Below are positions 53,074 to 62,309 of a stretch of 64,000 nt of DNA, one piece after another. Source of the DNA: Lachnospiraceae bacterium MC2017 (lineage in GTDB: Bacteria > Bacillota > Clostridia > Lachnospirales > Lachnospiraceae); assembly GCA_000701625.1 (NCBI GenBank), contig JNJK01000001.1:141277-205276 (forward strand), given 5' to 3'. Every line of letters starts with the position of its first letter. Within the stretch, counting starts at the first letter, position 1. The position numbers and the translations under genes were made by a program. The notes beneath the pieces are model-generated. The model had not been told where the DNA came from. It ran no database searches and worked only from the letters and a program-made list of their open reading frames with translations.

Positions 53074-54078
53074 CTAACGATTCCCTTCTCTGTCTAATCC
53101 CAAGTGATGATAAGCAAGATCTGTTACCACTCGTCCTCTGGGAGTACGGTTTATAAAGCCGTTTTTCAGCAGATACGGTTCATATACATCTTCAATGGTT
53201 CCTGAATCCTCCCCTATTGCCGCAGCAAGAGTATCCAGTCCAACAGGACCTCCGTCAAATTTCCCGATCATGGTATTAAGTATCATCCGGTCAAGATTAT
53301 CCAGTCCGTACTTATCCACTTCCATGAGATCCAGCGCAAGATTAGCTACCTCTTCAGTGATTTCTCCGCCATACTTCACTTCCGCAAAGTCTCGCACTCT
53401 TTTCAGCAGGCGATTCGCGATCCTTGGAGTTCCCCTGGATCTCCTGCCCATTTCAAATGCGCCCTTTTCATCGATCTTTACTCTTAGTACTTTTGCAGAA
53501 TTGATTATGATCGTTGATAATTCTTCAAAAGAGTAAAATTCAAGATGATTTATAACACCAAATCTGTCACGAAGTGGCGCCGACAATAAACCTGCTCTGG
53601 TAGTAGCTCCTATAAGAGTAAATTTCGGAAGTGGCAGATGAAGTGATTTCGCAGTCGGTCCTTTTCCGATCATAATATCTATCGCAAAATCCTCCATAGC
53701 CGGATAAAGTACTTCTTCTACCTGACGGTTAAGCCTGTGTATCTCATCAACAAATAAAATATCTCCATCCTGAAGATTATTAAGAATCGCAGCCATATCA
53801 CCGGGTTTTTCGATGGCAGGACCACTGGTAATCTTCAGATGTGCCCCCATTTCCTCTGCAATGATACCGGCAATAGTGGTTTTTCCAAGTCCCGGAGGGC
53901 CGTAAAATAAACAGTGATCCAGCGGATCATTTCTGTTTTTTGCCGCATCTATATAAATTCTGAGTGTTTTCTTCATTTTTTCCTGACCGATATAGTCTTC
54001 CAGACATTTCGGTCGAAGAGACCCCTCTATCTTTACATCCTCTTCCGTAATCTTGGTCTCGATCACTCTTTTTTCCAT
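53074..54078 (-). CDS. ruvB: Holliday junction branch migration helicase RuvB
   Basis: 334 aa, full length. Walker [10 protein letters not shown], Walker B L-F-V-D-E-I-H-R, sensor G-A-T-T-R-A-G, the arginine finger block A-P-L-R-D-R-F-G and the C-terminal winged helix T-P-R-G-R-V are all present. It drives branch migration at Holliday junctions with RuvA. GAGGACACAG precedes the ATG. It lies 23 bases after ruvA. Confidence 0.98.
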   Translation of the reverse strand: MEKRVIETKITEEDVKIEGSLRPKCLEDYIGQEKMKKTLRIYIDAAKNRNDPLDHCLFYGPPGLGKTTIAGIIAEEMGAHLKITSGPAIEKPGDMAAILNNLQDGDILFVDEIHRLNRQVEEVLYPAMEDFAIDIMIGKGPTAKSLHLPLPKFTLIGATTRAGLLSAPLRDRFGVINHLEFYSFEELSTIIINSAKVLRVKIDEKGAFEMGRRSRGTPRIANRLLKRVRDFAEVKYGGEITEEVANLALDLMEVDKYGLDNLDRMILNTMIGKFDGGPVGLDTLAAAIGEDSGTIEDVYEPYLLKNGFINRTPRGRVVTDLAYHHLGLDREGNR

Positions 54079-54101
54079 CTGTGTCCTCGTTAAAAAAGCC
54101 T

Positions 54102-54719
54102 TTATCTCGCCATTTGCTTAAGCGCTGCTTTCAATATATCATTTGCATCCATATCCTCTGTTACAGTCACCGTCTTCACGGCCTTGTAAGCATCAGATGC
54201 AGAATATCCGAGAGCTTCCAGTGCTTCCACTGCTTCATCTCTGGCATTGTTTGCTGCGGCAGACACCTTGTTTCCAGCCTTTTCACCGCCTCCAAATGCG
54301 CTCTCAAATGCCGCATCCTGAGATATCTTATCTCTCAGATCCAGTATAACTCTCTCAGCCGTCTTTTTTCCGATCCCCGGAGCCTGAGAAATAGCCTTTG
54401 CATCTCCTGCAAGTATGGCGAAACGCAGATCATCCGGTGAAAGCACCGACAATATCATCTGTGCTCCCTTAGGACCTATCCCGCTGACAGTGATGAGCAT
54501 ACGGAATATGGCCAGATCATCCCTCGTCGGAAATCCATATAATGTCATGCCGTCTTCCCTGACAGAAAGATGAGTATAGATAATCGTATCTTCTCCCACA
54601 GGAGGCAGTTCTTCCGCCGTACCTGCGGATATCACGACTTCATACCCCACTCCGTTAACATCAAGGAGCAACATATTGTCCGTTACAGAAAAAACTTTTC
54701 CTCTCAAAAAACCGATCAT
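54102..54719 (-). CDS. ruvA: Holliday junction DNA-binding protein RuvA
   Basis: 205 aa. Domain I (OB fold, M-I-G-F-L-R-G-K), domain II with two helix-hairpin-helix motifs (G-I-G-P-K-G-A and G-I-G-K-K-T-A-E-R) and domain III ([10 protein letters not shown]) are in order. It binds four-way junctions and loads RuvB. It starts 1 base after the Gx transporter stop, so the two genes are tightly coupled. Confidence 0.97.
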   Translation of the reverse strand: MIGFLRGKVFSVTDNMLLLDVNGVGYEVVISAGTAEELPPVGEDTIIYTHLSVREDGMTLYGFPTRDDLAIFRMLITVSGIGPKGAQMILSVLSPDDLRFAILAGDAKAISQAPGIGKKTAERVILDLRDKISQDAAFESAFGGGEKAGNKVSAAANNARDEAVEALEALGYSASDAYKAVKTVTVTEDMDANDILKAALKQMAR

Positions 54720-54720
54720 A

Positions 54721-55221
54721 TCAACCTCTGAACTTTATACGCCGAAGAACCTCATCTGACAGGAAGCCTATAAAAAATCCTGTGATGCAGCCTGTAACGA
54801 TAAGTACCGGCATATAATGAAATATTTTGTCATTATGTATAAGCACTACAGCAACAAGAATCTGTCCTACATTATGAAAGATCCCCCCCGCCATGCTCAC
54901 ACCATATACGGAAAAGATTCCTGTTTTGCGAAAAGCAAGCATAGACGCAAAACTCAGAACACCTCCCGCAAGGCTATATGCGATACTATACGGATTTCCA
55001 AAAAGGATCCCGGACAGAAATATCCGGACAAGATTGATAAATGCCGCATCAGACTTTCCTGTGCCGTACAAAGAAAAGACAACGACCAGATTTGTGAGTC
55101 CCAGTTTCATTCCGGGATAAGGAAAGAAATTAGGCAGCTGACTCTCGATCCATGACAATATCATTGCCAGCGCTGTAAATACCGCAAGACGGGCAAGCCG
55201 CTTAGTTTGCAACTGCATCAT
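54721..55221 (-). CDS. Gx transporter family membrane protein
   Basis: 166 aa from the ATG at 55221, with AAGGAG three bases upstream. It has five to six membrane helices, with L-A-V-F-T-A-L-A-M-I-L-S, F-P-Y-P-G-M-K-L-G-L-T-N and G-G-I-F-H-N-V-G-Q. These match the Gx transporter family, often misnamed heptaprenyl diphosphate synthase component I, an S-component-like fold of unknown substrate. It overlaps the NusG-II gene by 20 bases; that pairing is very common and is often found near flavin-transfer genes. Confidence 0.88.
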   Translation of the reverse strand: MMQLQTKRLARLAVFTALAMILSWIESQLPNFFPYPGMKLGLTNLVVVFSLYGTGKSDAAFINLVRIFLSGILFGNPYSIAYSLAGGVLSFASMLAFRKTGIFSVYGVSMAGGIFHNVGQILVAVVLIHNDKIFHYMPVLIVTGCITGFFIGFLSDEVLRRIKFRG

Positions 55222-55594
55222 AGTCTCCTTCCTCTCCGTGAACAATCTCTACCACCACTTCATTCGGGAGACAAACTATCATCTCACTGTCTTTTGAAAT
55301 TGCTTTTTGATGTACGCAGAGTTTGTCCGGACATTCCGCCCCGACAACATTTGCTTCTCCATCATGTATCACCAGATGATTATTCAGTCCTCTTGCTCCG
55401 GGGATTATTACATCTGTTTCGCTATCGAGCGAATACACAGCATATCCCTTTCCAGAAACAGTCACTACTACCTTATCTCCATAATCTCCTGCGTTTGCTG
55501 TAGTAGAAGAGGCCGGCTTAAATATGAGAAGTGCATACCATATAGCCGCTGTCACAACAGCAGCCGCAGGAATCAGCCAATCCGCTTTTTTCAT
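55202..55594 (-). CDS. NusG domain II-containing membrane-anchored protein
   Basis: 130 aa from the ATG at 55594, preferred because AGGA lies nine bases upstream; an ATG at 55666 would overlap the preceding gene and has no site. One N-terminal helix (about 5-25) is followed by a beta domain with Y-S-L-D, G-L-N-N-H-L-V-I, A-E-C-P-D-K-L-C-V-H and I-V-C-L-P-N-E-V-V-V-E-I, the NusG-II signature with two Cys pairs. It is exported and anchored. It accompanies Gx transporters and is thought to take part in extracytoplasmic redox or cofactor handling; this is unproven. Confidence 0.88.
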   Translation of the reverse strand: MKKADWLIPAAAVVTAAIWYALLIFKPASSTTANAGDYGDKVVVTVSGKGYAVYSLDSETDVIIPGARGLNNHLVIHDGEANVVGAECPDKLCVHQKAISKDSEMIVCLPNEVVVEIVHGEEGDYDAVAN

Positions 55595-55637
55595 GCGGCT
55601 AATTCCTGCGGCTTCTGAATCATTGCTTATTTTATTA

Positions 55638-56231
55638 TCAATAGAATTTTGCCTTAAGTTTCGCATAAGTGTCTTTTACCTGTCTGAAATGTTCTTCTGT
55701 CCTGAAATGAAGTACTCTCATAAGCTGCGTACTGAAATCCAGCATAAAGATCACTGCTATCATATAACAAAATGCCCGTCCGTACCTCATGTCGATCCGA
55801 TCCGAAAAATCCCAGACAATGCGATGCAGGAATCCAAAGAAACAGCATGCATATAATCCCCAGCCAAGCGTACTTTCCAGGCAGATGATACCTTTGTAAT
55901 TAAAAGGCTTATCATTGTAATCCCACCAAAGCGCTCCCAGAAGCTTTATCATCATTATACCGACGATGTATTCAAAAACCGTCGCAACGATAGCCGCCGA
56001 TATAAAGAGCAGAACATAATGTGAGGCTATTGGCCGGAAAATAAAATAAGCTCCGACAAAACCAAATCCATATATCGGACAAAAAGGTCCTCTTACAAAT
56101 CCGCGGTTTGTAATTTTTTTATTACAGAACGACATATATACGCTCTCGAGAAACCAGCCGATAATGCTGTAAAAAATAAACCAAAGCACGATATGATAAA
56201 AATCAATTCCTAAAAAAGATAATTCCCACAT
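55638..56231 (-). CDS. CmpB-type membrane protein (putative ABC transporter permease)
   Basis: 197 aa, with five to six membrane helices. G-W-F-L-E-S-V-Y near 26, F-V-R-G-P-F-C-P-I-Y-G-F-G (about 45-57), F-E-Y-I-V-G and W-W-D-Y are the hallmarks of the ABC_trans_CmpB family, a widespread Firmicute membrane family without proven transport function. The C-terminal 35 residues are soluble and basic. It precedes the NusG-II gene by 43 bases and probably starts the operon running into ruvAB. Confidence 0.85.
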   Translation of the reverse strand: MWELSFLGIDFYHIVLWFIFYSIIGWFLESVYMSFCNKKITNRGFVRGPFCPIYGFGFVGAYFIFRPIASHYVLLFISAAIVATVFEYIVGIMMIKLLGALWWDYNDKPFNYKGIICLESTLGWGLYACCFFGFLHRIVWDFSDRIDMRYGRAFCYMIAVIFMLDFSTQLMRVLHFRTEEHFRQVKDTYAKLKAKFY

Positions 56232-56394
56232 ACTAACATCCCCTATCTATCACTGTAACCTATGATGTACTATTTTCAAAACACTAATGCCATGATAGTT
56301 TACATGAAAAAAGAATGTATCGCAACCATTTGTTCAATTTCATTGTACACCTTTTATAAGAAAAAATAAAAGAATTTCTGCCCAACGGAAAAAA

Positions 56395-56418
56395 GCCCCG
56401 ACAAGGACATGCCGGGGC
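56395..56418 (-). terminator. Terminator of rpsU
   Basis: A G+C-rich stem (GCCCCG with its complement, extended by GCA/TGT) with a short loop, followed by six T on the minus strand, 11 bases after the S21 stop. Confidence 0.9.
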
Positions 56419-56429
56419 CTAAGAATAAC

Positions 56430-56606
56430 TTAGTTATATTTCCGCTTACGAGCAGCTTCGGACTTCTTCTTACGTCTTACGCTGGGCTTTTCATAATGCT
56501 CTCTCTTGCGGATCTCCTGCTGAATACCAGCCTTAGCGCAGTTTCTCTTGAAACGGCGTAAAGCACTGTCAAGAGACTCGTTTTCTTTTACGATAACATT
56601 TGACAT
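56430..56606 (-). CDS. rpsU: 30S ribosomal protein S21
   Basis: 58 aa, the usual length. It begins [21 protein letters not shown] and ends in a highly basic [13 protein letters not shown] tail, diagnostic of S21. A GGGAGG-type site precedes the ATG. It is monocistronic with its own terminator. Confidence 0.97.
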   Translation of the reverse strand: MSNVIVKENESLDSALRRFKRNCAKAGIQQEIRKREHYEKPSVRRKKKSEAARKRKYN

Positions 56607-56727
56607 ACTTTCTCACCTGACCTCCCTTCAGACCAACAGAAAAATCTGAATGGGTATTTATGCGCTTTTCAAAACGCACATTGATATTATAGCACGGTTT
56701 TCTGATTCGTCAAGGACTTTTTGAAAT

Positions 56728-57021
56728 TTATTCCTCAATTTTTTCATATCTGTTCCAGATCTTGTCCGCACCGCATACATGCTTTGTGTGATCTGCATCT
56801 TCGATAATATAATCGCCCTCGCAGATGAAGATACGGCCCCTTCTGTCATTGATATACGGAGAAATGATCAAACCGCTATCCTTTTTTATCTGTACCAAAT
56901 TGTCAGTCACGAACCATCCTTTGGTAACAACATCGGTATACGGCTCAAATCCATCTTCAAGGCCCTTTCCCACTTCATATTTTACGACATTGGCATCCAT
57001 CGTTCTTCTTCTGCATTTCAT
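56728..57021 (-). CDS. Hypothetical protein, 97 aa
   Basis: The ATG has AGGAGGGG nine bases upstream, so this is a real gene. The sequence starts M-K-C-R-R-R-T-M-D-A-N-V-V-K-Y-E-V-G-K-G and includes G-W-F-V-T-D-N-L-V-Q-I-K, I-S-P-Y-I-N-D-R-R-G-R-I-F-I and a G-D-Y-I-I-E-D-A-D block. It is a compact, beta-rich soluble domain without signal peptide. It lies 27 bases after the FliD-like gene and is probably co-transcribed. I do not recognise its function; similar folds occur in phage-like hypothetical proteins, but there is no phage context. Confidence 0.8.
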   Translation of the reverse strand: MKCRRRTMDANVVKYEVGKGLEDGFEPYTDVVTKGWFVTDNLVQIKKDSGLIISPYINDRRGRIFICEGDYIIEDADHTKHVCGADKIWNRYEKIEE

Positions 57022-57048
57022 TATTATTCCCCTCCTAACCTTATCTGG

Positions 57049-57798
57049 TCAAACAGTGGCAGAATAAAGCGTATCAAGCGTATCTGACGATTTCTTTCCG
57101 CTGGAACTGTATGTTTCGGAACCGAGCTTATTGGAAGCTATAGAATTCATCATCGAAGCCCTGGATGATGTCACATCTCCATAGGAACCGCTTCCCTGGA
57201 ACAGACTCTTGATCGTTGTAATACGTGCCTGATTAAACTTATCTCTGTCTATAGAAAGTTTTCCATCAGAATCTGCAGTAACTCCGATATCTTCCAGCTC
57301 ATATACATTAGTCGCTGTGGTTCCAACCATCCTGAGTGCGATATTGTTTGTAGCAGTAGCATTCTCCGATGCAGCTGAGCTCAAAAGGGAATTATAACTA
57401 TCTACAAATTTCGAAAGCTTATCATAGATCTTATCATAATCATACTCAGAAGTAGTTTTCTTACCATCTGAACCGGTCACTTCGTATTCGCCTTGTTTAT
57501 ACAGGCTCTCACTGCTGAGTGCTGCAGCTGCATCCTCAAGATCAGCCGCATTATTTTTTACCATACTGTAAGCTTTCTTAGCATCATCAGAGATCGTCGA
57601 ACCCGATTTCTCCGAACTTTGTTTTGCATAATAAGCCTTTAAGAGCTTACCGTAACTTCCGTTCCGAATGCTTGAGTAATCGCCAAGCATACCGATAATG
57701 CCTGTTTTATCCGCCGAATTATTTGTGGTCTTTTTGTTCGCCGCACTACTAAACAGATATGAGTAATCATTTGAAGAAATACCGTTTAATGATGACAT
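57049..57798 (-). CDS. FliD C-terminal-like protein, no flagellar context
   Basis: 249 aa from the ATG at 57798 (AGGAGTG upstream). There is no signal peptide. It is rich in Ser, Ala and Asn. The part from about 120 to 230 reads like the C-terminal region of flagellar cap FliD: Y-D-K-L-S-K-F-V-D-S-Y-N-S-L near 125, then L-E-D-I-G-V-T-A-D-S-D-G-K-L-S-I-D-R-D-K-F and I-K-S-L-F-Q-G-S-G-S-Y-G. The FliD N-terminal coiled coil and central domains are missing. It may be secreted through a flagellar-type system or be a domesticated relative. The neighbouring 97-aa gene may be functionally linked. Confidence 0.7.
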   Translation of the reverse strand: MSSLNGISSNDYSYLFSSAANKKTTNNSADKTGIIGMLGDYSSIRNGSYGKLLKAYYAKQSSEKSGSTISDDAKKAYSMVKNNAADLEDAAAALSSESLYKQGEYEVTGSDGKKTTSEYDYDKIYDKLSKFVDSYNSLLSSAASENATATNNIALRMVGTTATNVYELEDIGVTADSDGKLSIDRDKFNQARITTIKSLFQGSGSYGDVTSSRASMMNSIASNKLGSETYSSSGKKSSDTLDTLYSATV

Positions 57799-58039
57799 AT
57801 GATCACACTCCTTTTCTACCCACGGCTTTGACACCGTCCGACTTCCATGTCGTTCACAGGCATATTAATGCTCATGACTAGTATCGTCCGAAAACAACAA
57901 TTACATTAGTTTTTTTGCCTCTGATATCAAAAAATACATCTTTAACAGCTTATTATTCAGTTAAATTATATGACACATTGTATGCAATATGCAATGTTGT
58001 GCAGACATTTCAATTTTCTGTTTATTAAAAAATACAAAA

Positions 58040-58065
58040 CCGGGCACATCTTTCGACGTGCCCGG
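58040..58065 (-). terminator. Terminator of nifJ
   Basis: A perfect 8-bp stem (CCGGGCAC and its complement) with a 10-base loop, followed by TTTTGTATTTTTT on the minus strand, 51 bases after the nifJ stop. Confidence 0.9.
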
Positions 58066-58116
58066 CCTTAAAAGCTCTCTACCGCAAAGTATCAAGTTTT
58101 AGTATTACTTATCAAA

Positions 58117-61100
58117 TCACTCTTTTCCGTACAGATCAACGAGACCCTGCAGATGAGCAAAGTGCTTCTCTGCGTGCTCAGCAGCTGCCTTAAAGAGCTT
58201 ATCTGCCTTTTCAGCATTAACCTTCTTAAGAGCTGTGTAACGAGCCTCACCATCAAGGAATTCCTGATAAGGTACTGTAGCTGCCTTAGAATCAAGAGTG
58301 AACTTCTTGTCTCCGCCATCCGGATTGAATCTGAAGAGATTCCAGTATCCAGCGTCAACAGCCTTCTTCTCCTCATCCATAGCCTTGCCCATACCTGCTC
58401 TGATACGGTGGTTGATACAAGGAGCGTATCCGATGATAAGTGAAGGTCCGTGATAAGCCTCAGCCTCAGAAATAGCCTTTACGAGCTGGTTCATATTTGC
58501 ACCCATGGAAACCTGAGCTACATATACATAACCATAGGACATAGCAATAGCTGCGAGATCCTTCTGCTTGATCTCCTTACCACCTGCTGCGAACTGTGCA
58601 ACAGCACCGGTAGGTGTAGCCTTGGAGGACTGTCCACCTGTGTTGGAGTAAACCTCAGTATTGAATACGAATACGTTTACATCCTCGCCGGAAGCAAGTA
58701 CATGGTCAAGTCCGCCGAAACCGATATCGAATGACCATCCGTCACCACCGAAGATCCACTGTGACTTCTTAGCCAGGAAGTCCTTGTTCTTTACGAGCTC
58801 AAGAGCCTCAGGAGCATCGTTTCCTTCAAGTGCAGCAACGAGTTCATTAGCAGCCTCTGTATTCAGAGCTGTAGAATCATAAGTCTCGATCCACTTATCA
58901 ACAGCAGCCTTTACAGAAGAATCCTTCTCAACGAGTGCAAGAGCCTGATCCTTCAGGTTGCCTCTCAGAGTCTTCTGTGCAAGGTACATACCAAATCCGA
59001 ACTCTGCATTGTCTTCGAACAGGGAGTTATCCCATGCAGGTCCGTGTCCAGCCTTATTAACTGTATAAGGTGTGGACGGTGAAGAGTTACCCCAGATAGA
59101 TGAGCATCCTGTAGCATTTGCGATGTACATTCTATCACCAAAGAGCTGGGTAATAAGCTTAGCATAAGGTGTCTCACCACAGCCTGCGCATGCGCCTGAG
59201 AACTCAAGCAGCGGCTGTTTGAACTGAGATCCCTTTACAGAGTTGATCTTGAACTTGTCGATAACTTCCTGCTTCTCATCAAGAGATACAGCATAATCGA
59301 AGTACTTCTGCTCAGCCTTAAGAGCATCGTCAAGAGTCTTCATCTCAAGGGCCTTAGCACCCTTCATGCCAGGACATACATTTGCGCAGGATCCGCATCC
59401 AAGGCAGTCCATATCAGATACAACGATAGCAAACTTGTATCCAGGCATACCTGTAAGATCCTTGCACTTCATTCCTTCAGGAGCAGCAGCTGCTTCTTCC
59501 TCTGTCATAGCTACAGGACGGATAGCTGCGTGAGGACATACATATGAACAGAACTCACACTGTATACAGTTATCAGCATTCCATACAGGTACTGCAACAG
59601 AAACTCCGCGCTTCTCGTATGCAGCTGTTCCGGAAGGAGTAGAACCATCTGTGTATCTCTGAACAACGGATACAGGGATAGAGTTACCTTCCTGAGCAGA
59701 AACCTTAATCTGGATATCGTTAACGAAGTCGATAACTTCCTTACGGCCCTTAGTAGCCTTAGCATAGTCAAGACCCTCATCCTTTGCATCAGCCCAGGAT
59801 TCCGGAACCTTAACTTCTACGATGCCTGTTGCACCGAGGTCAATAGCGTTCCAGTTCTTCTGAACAACGTCATCGCCCTTAAGTCCGTAAGTCTTCTTAG
59901 CAGCAGCCTTCATGAGGTCGATAGCCTTCTCCTCAGGGATAATGCCTGTGAGCTTGAAGAATGCAGACTGAAGAATAGTATTGATACGTGTCGGGCCCAT
60001 GCCGGACTCGATACCAAGCTTAACACCATCGATAGTGTAGAACTTGATGTGATGCTTTGCGATATAAGCCTTTACCTGACCCGGCAGATGCTCATCGAGC
60101 TCGTCTCCTGTCCAAGGGCAGTTAAGCAGGAATGTACCGCCATCTACAAGTTCCTGAACCATGTTGTACTTTCTTACGTATGCAGCATTGTGGCATGCAA
60201 CGAAGTTAGCCTGATGGATAAGATATGTGGACTTGATCGGCTTATCACCAAATCTCAGGTGAGACATTGTGATACCACCGGACTTCTTTGAATCATAGTC
60301 AAAGTAAGCCTGAACATACTTATCAGTATTATCACCAATGATCTTGATGGAGTTCTTATTAGCTCCAACAGTACCATCAGCACCAAGACCCCAGAACTTA
60401 CAGCAAACGGTTCCCTCAGGTGTTGTAACGAGATCCGGACCTGCATCCAGAGACAGATGTGTTACATCATCCTTGATACCGATAGTAAATTCTTTCTTTG
60501 CCTTGTTAGCATATACAGCAACGATCTGGTTCGGAGTTGTATCCTTTGAACCAAGTCCGTAACGACCGCAAAGGATCGGAACATCTGCGAAGTGTGTTCC
60601 GCGAACTGCTGTCATAACGTCCTGTGCCAGAGGCTCTGCGATAGAACCCGGCTCCTTTGTACGATCCAGAACAGAAATGATCTTTGTAGTTGTAGGAAGA
60701 GCGCTGATAAATGCTTCCTGGCTGAACGGTCTGAACAGGCGAACCTTTACAAGACCAACCTTCTCACCCTGAGCTGCAAGATAATCAATAGCCTCTTCAA
60801 TAGTGTCATTAACAGAACCCATAGCTACGATAACGTGCTCTGCGTCCTTTGCACCATAGTAGTTGAAAAGTTTATAATCTGTACCGATCTTTGCATTGAT
60901 CTTGTCCATGTAATCCTGAACAATATCCGGCAGATCGTTATATGCAGTATTGCAGGACTCTCTTGTCTGGAAGAATACATCCGGGTTCTGAGCAGATCCC
61001 TTTTCACAAGGATGATTCGGGTTCAGTGCTGTAGCACGGAACTTATCGATCTCCTCGCGAGGAAGAATGTCTTCAAAGTCCTCATTTGACCAGCAATCGA

Positions 61101-61647
61101 TTTTCTGGATCTCGTGAGATGTACGGAATCCATCAAAGAAATTGATGAACGGAACAGTTCCCTTGATTGCAGAAAGATATGCAACAGGTGTCAGATCCAT
61201 TACTTCCTGTACGGATGACTCACAGAGCATAGCGCATCCGGTCTGACGGCACGCATAAACGTCAGAATGATCACCGAAAATATTAAGAGCATGGGTTGCT
61301 ATACAACGAGCGGATACGTTGATAACACCGGGAAGTCTCTCACCAGCGATCTTATACAGATTCGGGATCATGAGAAGAAGTCCCTGGGACGCTGTATAAG
61401 TAGATGTAAGTGCACCTGCAACCAGAGATCCGTGTACTGCACCTGCAGCACCACCCTCTGATTCCATCTCTACCATTTTTACAGTGTTGCCGAAAATGTT
61501 CTTGCGACCCTGTGTAGCCCACTCATCGGTGTGTTCTGCCATCGGTGATGAAGGCGTGATGGGATAGATCGCTGCCACATCAGTAAAAATATATGATGCA
61601 TGAGCGGCGGCCTCATTACCATCCATGGTCTTTTTAAATCTTGCCAT
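58117..61647 (-). CDS. nifJ: Pyruvate:ferredoxin (flavodoxin) oxidoreductase, single-chain
   Basis: 1176 aa, the standard single-polypeptide PFOR. The N-terminal domain has Y-P-I-T-P-S-S-P-M-A-E near 30. Two ferredoxin-type 4Fe-4S sites lie near residues 690-765 (C-I-Q-C-E-F-C-S-Y-V-C-P and C-L-G-C-G-S-C-A-N-V-C-P). The thiamine diphosphate domain follows, with the proximal-cluster Cys in C-A-G-C-G-E-T-P-Y, N-A-T-G-C-S-S-I-W-G and G-G-D-G-W-S-F-D-I-G. It oxidises pyruvate + CoA to acetyl-CoA + CO2 and reduces ferredoxin, the central fermentative step. AGGAGG precedes the ATG. It is monocistronic. Confidence 0.98.
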   Translation of the reverse strand: MARFKKTMDGNEAAAHASYIFTDVAAIYPITPSSPMAEHTDEWATQGRKNIFGNTVKMVEMESEGGAAGAVHGSLVAGALTSTYTASQGLLLMIPNLYKIAGERLPGVINVSARCIATHALNIFGDHSDVYACRQTGCAMLCESSVQEVMDLTPVAYLSAIKGTVPFINFFDGFRTSHEIQKIDCWSNEDFEDILPREEIDKFRATALNPNHPCEKGSAQNPDVFFQTRESCNTAYNDLPDIVQDYMDKINAKIGTDYKLFNYYGAKDAEHVIVAMGSVNDTIEEAIDYLAAQGEKVGLVKVRLFRPFSQEAFISALPTTTKIISVLDRTKEPGSIAEPLAQDVMTAVRGTHFADVPILCGRYGLGSKDTTPNQIVAVYANKAKKEFTIGIKDDVTHLSLDAGPDLVTTPEGTVCCKFWGLGADGTVGANKNSIKIIGDNTDKYVQAYFDYDSKKSGGITMSHLRFGDKPIKSTYLIHQANFVACHNAAYVRKYNMVQELVDGGTFLLNCPWTGDELDEHLPGQVKAYIAKHHIKFYTIDGVKLGIESGMGPTRINTILQSAFFKLTGIIPEEKAIDLMKAAAKKTYGLKGDDVVQKNWNAIDLGATGIVEVKVPESWADAKDEGLDYAKATKGRKEVIDFVNDIQIKVSAQEGNSIPVSVVQRYTDGSTPSGTAAYEKRGVSVAVPVWNADNCIQCEFCSYVCPHAAIRPVAMTEEEAAAAPEGMKCKDLTGMPGYKFAIVVSDMDCLGCGSCANVCPGMKGAKALEMKTLDDALKAEQKYFDYAVSLDEKQEVIDKFKINSVKGSQFKQPLLEFSGACAGCGETPYAKLITQLFGDRMYIANATGCSSIWGNSSPSTPYTVNKAGHGPAWDNSLFEDNAEFGFGMYLAQKTLRGNLKDQALALVEKDSSVKAAVDKWIETYDSTALNTEAANELVAALEGNDAPEALELVKNKDFLAKKSQWIFGGDGWSFDIGFGGLDHVLASGEDVNVFVFNTEVYSNTGGQSSKATPTGAVAQFAAGGKEIKQKDLAAIAMSYGYVYVAQVSMGANMNQLVKAISEAEAYHGPSLIIGYAPCINHRIRAGMGKAMDEEKKAVDAGYWNLFRFNPDGGDKKFTLDSKAATVPYQEFLDGEARYTALKKVNAEKADKLFKAAAEHAEKHFAHLQGLVDLYGKE

Positions 61648-61714
61648 TTGATAATTCCTCCTACCTTATTTAATTGTTGAAAGCGCCAATCGGACGCAAA
61701 CTACCGCATAGACT

Positions 61715-61743
61715 AGTTTAGCACGAAGTTACATAAAAGTAAA
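61715..61743 (-). promoter_or_regulatory. Probable promoter of nifJ
   Basis: On the minus strand TTTACT (61738-61743), a 17-bp spacer and TAAACT (61715-61720), about 70 bp upstream of the start codon. Confidence 0.5.
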
Positions 61744-61763
61744 CGATAGCAACGGCTAACATT

Positions 61764-61776
61764 GTGAATAATTCAC
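61764..61776. promoter_or_regulatory. 13-bp palindrome upstream of the nifJ promoter
   Basis: GTGAAT-A-ATTCAC is a perfect palindrome centred about 30 bp upstream of the predicted -35 box, a usual position for an activator of the CRP/FNR type. The half-site TGTGA matches that family on one side only (the other arm is TCACT), and the spacing is one base short. Confidence 0.3.
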
Positions 61777-61891
61777 TATTGAAAAATCAACATTTCCCGC
61801 TATAATGTTATTTTTTTATCAAAGTTCAACAAATTATACAATTTTCAATAACGCTTTTCAGCCTGATTTTCGACTCAAAAACATCAAAAAA

Positions 61892-61921
61892 GGCAGCAGA
61901 TGCATCAACGCATCAACTGCC
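61892..61921 (-). terminator. Terminator of the OPT-PqqD operon
   Basis: GGCAG...CTGCC with an inner TGATGC/GCATC pairing forms the stem; six T follow on the minus strand, 7 bases after the PqqD-like stop. Confidence 0.85.
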
Positions 61922-61928
61922 TTTTTAA

Positions 61929-62288
61929 TCATTGTTTCCACGAAAGAAATTCGTAACGTTCCAGTAATTCGAAGTACTTGATCATCCTCTCGTACAGAGG
62001 CTCCGCCTTTTCTCCGAAGTGTTCATGGACAAGCTCACCGATCTCACCAACCGTACGCTCTCCGTCCATCAGATTCCAGATAAAACTTCCGTTCTCTTCC
62101 ATATGTATATGAGAGACTCTCGGTTTCTTAAAGAAAGTCTGGGCAATCTTGTTAAAAAATCCGGTATTTTCCATATGGATCACTACAAGTCCATCCTTTT
62201 CCGTGTCCCAGGCTATTCCCTCCTTTCGACAGGGAACAGCTCTCTTATAATCTTCTATTATCTGTTTTCTGCTGCGTTTTTCTTTCAT
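61929..62288 (-). CDS. PqqD-like protein (RiPP recognition element fold)
   Basis: 119 aa. The C-terminal 75 residues match the PqqD pattern: S-H-I-H-M-E-E-N-G-S-F-I-W-N-L-M-D-G-E-R-T, then I-G-E-L-V-H-E-H-F-G and a final helical F-E-L-L-E-R-Y-E-F-L-S-W. An unusual 45-residue N-terminal extension contains R-K-E-G-I-A-W and a G-F-F-N-K-I-A segment. PqqD domains bind leader peptides of ribosomal natural products and hand them to radical SAM enzymes; neither a precursor nor a radical SAM gene is here. It follows the OPT transporter gene by 21 bases. GGAG precedes the ATG. Confidence 0.85.
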   Translation of the reverse strand: MKEKRSRKQIIEDYKRAVPCRKEGIAWDTEKDGLVVIHMENTGFFNKIAQTFFKKPRVSHIHMEENGSFIWNLMDGERTVGEIGELVHEHFGEKAEPLYERMIKYFELLERYEFLSWKQ

Positions 62289-62309
62289 AAAACTCCAAAA
62301 ATAATCTAA

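Noticed and set aside
61761-61780. Rex (NADH-sensing repressor) site upstream of nifJ
   Set aside because: The arms TTGTGAA/TTCACTA are three bases apart instead of four and one arm is imperfect, so it does not fit the Rex consensus.
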